Source of the DNA: JBOGZI01 sp050697275
GTDB lineage: Bacteria > Actinomycetota > Thermoleophilia > Solirubrobacterales > 70-9
DNA: 11,168 bases
Assembly: GCA_050697275.1 (NCBI GenBank)
Contig: JBOGZI010000013.1
Coordinates: 1-11,168, forward strand
Direction: 5' to 3'
Under the pieces are notes generated by a model. That model was given only the letters and a program-made list of their open reading frames with translations. It made no database searches and had not been told where the DNA came from. A program made the position numbers and the translations under genes. Positions 5,574 to 11,168 of the stretch are shown piece after piece (the stretch's first letter is position 1; every line of letters starts with the position of its first letter).

Positions 5574-6617
5574 ATGCGCCCCGCCCTCGCCCTCCTGATC
5601 GCCGCGCTCGCGGTCTCCGGCTGCGCCACCTCGGGGGGCGGCGAGGTGGAGGGACCGGTCTCCGTCTACGTCAGCCTGCCGCTGACCGGCCCGCGGGGGG
5701 CCGACGGGCGGGATGCGGCCGACGGCGCCCGCCTCGCGCTGGAGCAGGCGGAGGGGAGCGCCGACGGTCTCGAGGTGCGGGCGGAGTTCCTCGACGACGC
5801 CAAGGGCCGGGCCTGGGATCCCATCGCGGTCGGCGCCAACGCCCGGCGGGCGGCCCAGGACTCGAGCGCCGCCGCCTACATCGCTGAGCTGGACTCCGAG
5901 CCAACCCGCGCCTCGGTCCCGATCACCAACGATGCGAACCTGGTGCAGGTCTCGCCCGGCGCGGGCGGGATGGACCTGACCCGCCCGGCCAGCGGCTACC
6001 CGGACACTCCCGATCGCTACCAGCCCTCCGGCCAGCCGACCTTCGCGAGGATCGTCCCGGCGGACGACGTGGAGGCCGAGGCGATCGCCGCCTGGGCCAC
6101 GGAGCTGGGCGCCCGGACGATCTCCGCGGTCTCGGACGGGACGGCCTATGGGGACCTGATGGTTGCGCAGTTCAAGGAGGCGGCCGAGGAGGCGGGCATC
6201 CGGGTTCCGCCCGAGGCCGCCGCGGTGGATCTCGCCTTCAGCGCCGGGGAGGCCGACGGTCTTCAGCTGACCGGACCGGGGGTCACCTACGAGACCGCCA
6301 CGACGCTCGACCCGAGCCGGCTCCCGGACAAGCGGTTCGCCCGGGAGTTCCAGGCCAGCTTCGGGCGGGCGCCCGGGCCCTACTCCGCCTATGGCTACGA
6401 GGCGATGGCGCTGGTCCTGCAGGCGATCGGCGACGCGGACGCCGCCGCCGACGGCTTCCGCGACGCCGTGCGCCAGGGGGTGATCGGAGGGGAGCGCCGG
6501 GAGTCAGCGCTCGGCCCCTACTCGATCACCCGCGAGGGCGACTCGACCGTCTGCGCGATCCAGCGCTACCAGGTACGCGGCGACGCACGGAGGCCGCTGA
6601 GCGCCCCCTGCCCCTAG
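5574..6617 (+). CDS. Lipoprotein substrate-binding protein, Leu/Ile/Val-binding (LivJ-like) family
   Basis: The 347-residue precursor starts with a short lipoprotein signal: a hydrophobic run and the lipobox VSGC, with Cys17 the predicted lipidated residue, so the mature protein sits on the outer face of the membrane. The first lobe is typical of type I periplasmic binding proteins (VYVSLPLTGPRGADGRDAADGARLALEQA, 31-59), followed by the VQVSPG segment and FARIVPADDVEAEAIAAW (157-174), then SDGTAYGD (187-194). Such proteins feed ABC importers for amino acids or amides, or sense ligands. Between about residues 216 and 226 the chain passes directly to GLQLTGPGVTYE, where relatives carry several tens of residues of the second lobe, so this part is shortened. 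Cys327 and Cys346 near the C-terminus could form a disulfide. No permease or ATPase gene is adjacent, so ligand and partner are unknown. The stop overlaps the convergent esterase stop. Confidence 0.82.
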   Translation: MRPALALLIAALAVSGCATSGGGEVEGPVSVYVSLPLTGPRGADGRDAADGARLALEQAEGSADGLEVRAEFLDDAKGRAWDPIAVGANARRAAQDSSAAAYIAELDSEPTRASVPITNDANLVQVSPGAGGMDLTRPASGYPDTPDRYQPSGQPTFARIVPADDVEAEAIAAWATELGARTISAVSDGTAYGDLMVAQFKEAAEEAGIRVPPEAAAVDLAFSAGEADGLQLTGPGVTYETATTLDPSRLPDKRFAREFQASFGRAPGPYSAYGYEAMALVLQAIGDADAAADGFRDAVRQGVIGGERRESALGPYSITREGDSTVCAIQRYQVRGDARRPLSAPCP

Positions 6618-7276
6618 TCGGCGCCCGTGGCGACGGCGTCGGCGATCCAGCGCTGCATCTCGGGATAGAGCTCCGGGTCGGTGGAGTGCTGGACCCGCGT
6701 CTCGCGGTAGATCACCTGGATGCCGGCCTCCTCCATCAGGTCCCGGCTGCGGCGGCCGAAGCCGACCGGGATGGTCGGGTCGTAGGCCCCGTGCGTGACG
6801 TAGGCGGGCATCCCGCGCTTGGCGCGCATGTCGATCCGCCAGCCGCGCAGGGTCGGCACGAAGCCGCTCATCCCGAGGACGCCCGCCGCCCGCGGCCGCC
6901 CGCTGCCGAAGGCGACGGCGTAGGAGACGGCGGCGCCCTGGCTGAAGCCGCCGACCACGGTCCGCTGCCACGGCACACCTCGCCGCCGCAGCTCGTCGTC
7001 GATGAAGCGACAGGTCGTCTTCAGGCTGGCGACGAAGCTCTCCTCGTCGGGCTGGCCGACCCGCTCGATCACGTACCAGTGCCGGCCCCCGGGAGGGATG
7101 TGGGTGTAGGGGGCGCCGGGCGTCAGGCCCACCAGCCGGCGCTCCGGGTCGAACTCGTCGAGCAGCGGGTAGAGGTCGCGCTCGTCCACCCCGCGGCCGT
7201 GCAGCAGCACCAGCGCCCCCTCGGGCTCCGCGGCGGGCTCGCGGCTGAGGAGGGGCAGCGAGGCCACCTCCGGCAA
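6614..7276 (-). CDS. Phospholipase/carboxylesterase-type alpha/beta hydrolase, MhqD-like
   Basis: This is a 220-residue alpha/beta hydrolase of the phospholipase/carboxylesterase family. It has the oxyanion-region LLHGRG (24-29), nucleophile Ser112 in GFSQGA, acid Asp166 in THGAYDPTIPV, and His197 in RVQHSTDPE. Length and motif order match small cytoplasmic carboxylesterases such as Bacillus MhqD. It follows the MhqO-like dioxygenase gene after 26 bases, and in Bacillus these two families occur together in the methylhydroquinone-resistance operon, so an ester or lactone from the quinone pathway is a possible substrate; this is inferred from context. The start is taken as the TTG at 7276 because the conserved core begins soon after; no ribosome site is clear, and the GTG three codons later is an alternative. 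The stop shares CTAG with the convergent lipoprotein gene. Confidence 0.86.
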   Translation of the reverse strand: MPEVASLPLLSREPAAEPEGALVLLHGRGVDERDLYPLLDEFDPERRLVGLTPGAPYTHIPPGGRHWYVIERVGQPDEESFVASLKTTCRFIDDELRRRGVPWQRTVVGGFSQGAAVSYAVAFGSGRPRAAGVLGMSGFVPTLRGWRIDMRAKRGMPAYVTHGAYDPTIPVGFGRRSRDLMEEAGIQVIYRETRVQHSTDPELYPEMQRWIADAVATGAD

Positions 7277-7302
7277 AGCGGAGCCGCTGGTCGGGTTCTG
7301 GT

Positions 7303-8229
7303 TCAGGCCGTGACCCTGGGGTTCTCGATGGGGCGGAGGATCGGCTCGACGCGGTCGCGCAGATGCTCGAAGTCGGGCGGGAGCGAGAGCTTCTCGCCGA
7401 GCGACTCGAGCGGCTCGTCGACGGTGAAGCCGGGCCCGAGGGTCGCGATCTCGAACAGGACGCCGCTCGGCTCGCGGAAGTAGATCGAGCGGAAGTAGAA
7501 GCGGTCGATCACCGGAGTCGGCTGGGCGCCGCCCTTGATCACCGCGTCGCGCCAGGCCTCGTGCTCCTCGATGGTCGAGGCCCAGGCGATGTGGTGGACG
7601 GTCCCCGCCGCCTGCATGCCGTGCTCGGGCGGCGGCGGCTCGTCGAGGAAGTAGAGGCCGCCGCGGCTCTCACCGCGCGCCTCCCAGCCCTCGCCCTTGG
7701 GTTCGAAGGACAGCACCCCTTCGAACAGCGATCGGCTGGCCTCGCGGTTGCTCGCGTAGGCCCGTGCGGCGTCGAAGCCGCGCAGGGCCATCTCCGCGGG
7801 GATCTCCGGGTGGTTGGCGATCAGCGGCTCGTCGCCGCTGTCGTCGATCTTCAGCTCGTGTCCCAGCCCCTCGCGGTCGGCGAAGCGAAGGCGCCCCTCC
7901 TCCAGCTCGGTCTCGATTCCCTCGTTGGCGAGCCGCTGCTCCCAGAAGTCCAGCGCCTCCTCGGATCCCACCCGCGAGACGATCGTATGGATCATCCCGT
8001 CACCCGCGCGCCCCAGGGGCGCCCCGGGGTACTCGAAGAAGGTGAGGTCGGAGCCGGCGTCGCCCTTCTCGGAGGCGAAGAAGAGGTGGTAGACGGTGGG
8101 GTTGTCCTGGTTGACGGTCTTCTTCACCAGCCGCAACCCCATCACCCCGACGTAGAAGTCGACGTTCTTCTGGCCGTCGGCGGTGATCGCCGTGATGTGG
8201 TGGATGCCCTCGAGCTTCACACCCGACAT
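7303..8229 (-). CDS. Ring-cleaving dioxygenase of the VOC superfamily, MhqO-like
   Basis: The 308-residue protein has two tandem vicinal-oxygen-chelate modules. The first begins GIHHITAITADGQKNVDFYVGVMGLRLVKKTVNQD; the second is around TVHHIAWASTIEEHEAW. Likely metal ligands are a His of HH10-11, a His of HH212-213, and Glu260 in GVLFEIATLGPGF, the 2-His-1-carboxylate arrangement of extradiol-type enzymes. FFASEKGDAGSDLTFFEYPG and REPSGVLFEIAT are hallmarks of the MhqO/glyoxalase-like dioxygenases, which are thought to open hydroquinone or catechol rings during quinone detoxification. The aromatic substrate cannot be read from sequence. It lies between the TIGR01777 gene (35 bases upstream) and the MhqD-like esterase (26 bases downstream), probably in one transcript. 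No MarR-type regulator (MhqR/YodB) is visible nearby. The ATG at 8229 begins the usual N-terminus. Confidence 0.9.
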   Translation of the reverse strand: MSGVKLEGIHHITAITADGQKNVDFYVGVMGLRLVKKTVNQDNPTVYHLFFASEKGDAGSDLTFFEYPGAPLGRAGDGMIHTIVSRVGSEEALDFWEQRLANEGIETELEEGRLRFADREGLGHELKIDDSGDEPLIANHPEIPAEMALRGFDAARAYASNREASRSLFEGVLSFEPKGEGWEARGESRGGLYFLDEPPPPEHGMQAAGTVHHIAWASTIEEHEAWRDAVIKGGAQPTPVIDRFYFRSIYFREPSGVLFEIATLGPGFTVDEPLESLGEKLSLPPDFEHLRDRVEPILRPIENPRVTA

Positions 8230-8264
8230 CTTGCCCGATGCGGGCCGCTTCTATGCGGCGGCGG

Positions 8265-9173
8265 TCACCCCAGCGCGGTCTTCAGCGCCTCGTCCAGCTC
8301 GGGGTGCCGGAACTGGTAGCCGAGGTCCAGCGCGCGGCGGGGCAGGACCCGTGCGCCGCCCGCGACGGCGTCGGCCAGCTCGGAGCCCCGCATCACCCTC
8401 ACGGCCAGCTTCGGCACCGGGATCACGGCGGGGCGGTGAAGCGCCCGGCCGAGTGCCTTCGAGAACTCGCGGTTGGTGATCGGCTCGGGGGCGGTGGCGT
8501 TGATCACGCCCCTGACCCCCTGGTTGTCGAGTGCCCAGAGGATCAGGCCGACCTCGTCGTCCAGGTGGATCCAGGACATGAACTGCTCGCCGCCCGCGAT
8601 CGGGCCCCCGAGGCCGAGCTTGAACGGCAGCAGGAGCTGCTTCACCAGGCCGCCGCGCTTGGTCAGCACCAGGCCGCTCCGGAGGATCACCACCCGTTCG
8701 ACCAGCCGCTCGGCCTCCCGTTCGGCGGCCTCCCACTCGATCGGGATCTCGGCGTCGAAGCCCTCGCCCGGCGGGGATTCCTCGTCCACGATCGCGGCGC
8801 CGCGGTCGCCGTAGTAGCCGATCGCCGACTGCCCGATGAACACCCGCGGCCTCGCGCCGGCCGCCTCGATCCCCTGCAGCAGGTTGCGGGTCGCAGTGAC
8901 GCGGCTGTCGCGGATGCGCCGCTTGGTCTCATCGGTCAGCCGCTGGTTGATCGCCTCGCCGATCAGGTTGACGACGCCGTCGACGTCCTCCAGCGACTCG
9001 GGAGGGGGTCGCTCGGTGCTCGGCTGCCAGGCGTGCCAGGTGACCGTCGGGTTCTTCGGCGTCGCCCTCTCCGGGTCACGGGTCAGGCCCACGACCTCGT
9101 CGCCGCGCGCCAGCAGTGCGTCGCAGACCGCCGAGCCGATCATCCCGGTCGCTCCTGTGACGAGCACGCGCAT
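8265..9173 (-). CDS. TIGR01777 family epimerase (YfcH-like extended SDR)
   Basis: The 302-residue protein opens with MRVLVTGATGMIGSAV, the Rossmann glycine motif (6-13). It carries the signatures of the TIGR01777/YfcH family: VVNLIGEAINQRLTDETKRRIRDSRV (67-92), QSAIGYYGDRG (115-125), VILRSGLVL (162-170), and a GGEQFMSWIHLDDEVG segment (194-209). The C-terminal DUF1731-like part ends PRRALDLGYQFRHPELDEAL. The family binds NAD(P) and is conserved across bacteria and plants (yfcH, and the plastid-division protein GC1), but its reaction is not settled, so no substrate is given. The start is an ATG with no Shine-Dalgarno sequence and a TAGCAT box 10 bases upstream. The gene is 24 bases downstream of the malic enzyme and 35 bases upstream of the dioxygenase. 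Confidence 0.9.
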   Translation of the reverse strand: MRVLVTGATGMIGSAVCDALLARGDEVVGLTRDPERATPKNPTVTWHAWQPSTERPPPESLEDVDGVVNLIGEAINQRLTDETKRRIRDSRVTATRNLLQGIEAAGARPRVFIGQSAIGYYGDRGAAIVDEESPPGEGFDAEIPIEWEAAEREAERLVERVVILRSGLVLTKRGGLVKQLLLPFKLGLGGPIAGGEQFMSWIHLDDEVGLILWALDNQGVRGVINATAPEPITNREFSKALGRALHRPAVIPVPKLAVRVMRGSELADAVAGGARVLPRRALDLGYQFRHPELDEALKTALG

Positions 9174-9183
9174 GAAGCGCGTG

Positions 9184-9189
9184 ATGCTA
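9184..9189 (-). promoter_or_regulatory. -10 box (TAGCAT) before the TIGR01777 gene
   Basis: On the minus strand TAGCAT lies in the 24-base gap after the malic enzyme stop and ends 10 bases before the ATG at 9173. It could give the epimerase-dioxygenase-esterase genes their own transcript in addition to read-through. The spacing is at the long end of the pattern seen here. Confidence 0.35.
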
Positions 9190-9197
9190 GCGAGAGC

Positions 9198-10676
<1,479 letters not shown>

Positions 10677-10684
10677 GGCGGCGC

Positions 10685-10690
10685 ACGGTA
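10685..10690 (-). promoter_or_regulatory. -10 box (TACCGT) of the malic enzyme gene, probably leaderless
   Basis: On the minus strand TACCGT ends eight bases before the GTG at 10676, with no Shine-Dalgarno sequence between. The inverted repeat at 10698-10721 lies just upstream, where a -35 region or operator would be. Confidence 0.45.
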
Positions 10691-10697
10691 CTCGTCG

Positions 10698-10721
10698 CCC
10701 GAGGCCGGCTCGAACCTCGGG
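10698..10721. promoter_or_regulatory. 7-bp inverted repeat upstream of the malic enzyme promoter
   Basis: CCCGAGG (10698-10704) and CCTCGGG (10715-10721) are perfect inverted arms around 10 bases. They lie eight bases upstream of the -10 box of the malic enzyme gene and overlap its -35 area, so a dimeric regulator's operator is plausible. On the plus strand the stem is followed by TTGTT, but no plus-strand gene ends here, so a terminator is less likely. Confidence 0.35.
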
Positions 10722-10738
10722 TTGTTACCGTCGCTCTC

Positions 10739-10901
10739 TAGCTACTTCGCCCTGACGAAGTCATCGAATCTGCCGCGGACCGTGTGCGCCGGGGCCCTCC
10801 GCGTGCGTGAAAGCACGCCTGACGTGCTTCGGCGCACGGCGAGGGCTTTCACGCACACGCTCGCTCCGCCGCTGGGCGACTTCTTCAGGAGCATGTAGCT
10901 A
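10739..10901. repeat. 163-bp imperfect palindrome between the malic enzyme and P450 genes
   Basis: The whole segment reads as one palindrome centred on 10820, in register and without gaps. Paired blocks from outside in: 10739-10762 with 10878-10901 (24 positions, 19 pairs, outermost TAGCTAC); 10781-10788 with 10852-10859; 10794-10799 with 10841-10846; 10802-10807 with 10833-10838; 10811-10817 with 10823-10829, closing a 5-base loop. Non-paired internal loops are equal in length on both sides (15, 5, 2 and 3 bases plus single mismatches). A 9-bp direct repeat TAGCTACTT is present at both ends (10739-10747, 10896-10904). Together these resemble a non-autonomous (MITE-like) element or the DNA of a long hairpin RNA. 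Short frames on both strands cross it, but none looks like a gene. Confidence 0.8.
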
Positions 10902-10902
10902 C

Positions 10903-10931
10903 TTGGTTCGAGTGGTGCGCGCCGACACCCT
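10903..10931 (+). promoter_or_regulatory. Possible promoter of the P450 gene (TTGGTT, 17 bp, CACCCT)
   Basis: TTGGTT (10903-10908) and CACCCT (10926-10931) are 17 bp apart, and the -10-like box ends eight bases before the GTG at 10940. The -10 has C instead of the usual first T, so it is weak. The -35-like box starts at the very edge of the palindrome's terminal TAGCTACTT. Confidence 0.3.
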
Positions 10932-10939
10932 CGCCGCTC

Positions 10940-11168
10940 GTGACCGTGACCGACTCGGCACGAATCGACCCGAACGTCATCGTCGACGCCACCGGCTGCG
11001 CCCGCGACGGCCATCCCTCCGACACCTGGGCCCGGCTCCGCCGCGAGTCGCCGGTGCACTGGTGCGAGCCCGACATCACCCGGCCGTTCTGGGCCGTGAC
11101 CCGCCACGCCGAGTCGTCGCATCCCGAGACGTTCCGAAGCGCGTCCAGGCTCACGCGCGGAGCACGGC
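10940..11168 (+). CDS. Cytochrome P450, N-terminal part (3' partial)
   Basis: The first 76 residues of a protein that runs past the right edge resemble the N-terminus of soluble actinobacterial cytochromes P450. Residues 25-54, from PSDTWARLRRESPVHW to RPFWAVTRHA, match the helix A/beta-1 region, and SHPETFRSASRL matches the start of the helix B region. No transmembrane anchor is present, as usual for bacterial P450s. The oxygen-binding helix and haem-cysteine loop lie outside the window, so this rests on the N-terminus only. Compared with the common pattern TRHAD-(four residues)-SRxPExF, this protein reads TRHAESSHPETF and lacks about four residues in helix B, in frame. It may be a diverged or damaged copy. 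The GTG at 10940 is taken as start; GTG at 10946 is an alternative. The substrate is unknown; CYP125/CYP142-like families share this N-terminal style. Confidence 0.75.
   Translation, partial: MTVTDSARIDPNVIVDATGCARDGHPSDTWARLRRESPVHWCEPDITRPFWAVTRHAESSHPETFRSASRLTRGAR

Noticed and set aside
4013..5629. 538-codon minus-strand frame across trpA, the small gene and the phosphofructokinase gene
   Set aside because: It crosses three genes on the other strand, has no recognisable motif, and its composition is typical of a shadow frame.
9007..9015. GGGTCGCTC in the TIGR01777 gene as a third copy of the trp palindromic repeat
   Set aside because: Only one 9-bp half matches; the partner block is absent and the place lies within a normal, variable loop of the protein.
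10698..10740. tRNA-like T-arm (GGCTCGAACCTCGG)
   Set aside because: There is no acceptor stem, anticodon arm or D-arm at suitable distances; the similarity comes from the 7-bp inverted repeat.
10739..10904. Insertion sequence with transposase
   Set aside because: The element is only 163 bp and has no transposase frame; at most it is a non-autonomous element.
10896..10925. tRNA-like GGTTCGAGTGG after the palindrome
   Set aside because: The T-stem bases do not pair and no cloverleaf can be built.
10742..11122. 126-codon minus-strand frame spanning the palindrome and the P450 start
   Set aside because: It is antisense to the P450 frame, and its C-terminal part is only the translated palindrome arm; there is no start signal or motif.

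Overview
The window is a compact, high-GC chromosomal segment whose gene content suggests a free-living actinobacterium. Three things suggest this. Coding density and GC are very high. The phosphofructokinase is of the pyrophosphate-dependent actinomycete type. Many starts have no Shine-Dalgarno sequence and instead a TANNNT -10 box 6-10 bases upstream, which is the leaderless-transcript pattern of Actinobacteria. A deep lineage such as Thermoleophilia/Solirubrobacterales fits the protein style, but this placement is inference. No phage, IS transposase, CRISPR array, tRNA or rRNA is seen.

Layout from left to right: the C-terminal PDZ end of an HtrA-like protease (+, cut by the left edge); a convergent SDR/dihydroflavonol-reductase-like oxidoreductase (-); a divergent promoter region; then a + strand cluster trpF-trpB-trpA, a 54-residue two-helix membrane protein, and a PPi-dependent phosphofructokinase, ending at GC-rich hairpins. 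Next comes a single-gene lipoprotein of the branched-chain-amino-acid binding family (+). Convergent to it is a four-gene - strand run, read from right to left: ACT-domain malic enzyme, TIGR01777/YfcH-like epimerase, MhqO-like ring-cleaving dioxygenase, MhqD-like carboxylesterase. At the right edge, a 163-bp palindrome separates the malic enzyme from the start of a cytochrome P450 gene (+, cut by the edge).

How the genes work together: TrpF, TrpB and TrpA catalyse three of the last steps of tryptophan synthesis (TrpC is not in view). The phosphofructokinase and malic enzyme belong to central carbon metabolism. The dioxygenase/esterase pair resembles the Bacillus mhqO/mhqD quinone-detoxification genes.

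The most unusual content is in the DNA itself. A small palindromic repeat is present twice in opposite orientation around trpB, both times inside coding sequence: it lengthens the TrpF C-terminus and the TrpA N-terminus. A different, much longer palindrome (10739-10901) has equal-sized internal loops and can also fold in a second way. Both convergent gene pairs share one CTAG as overlapping stop codons.
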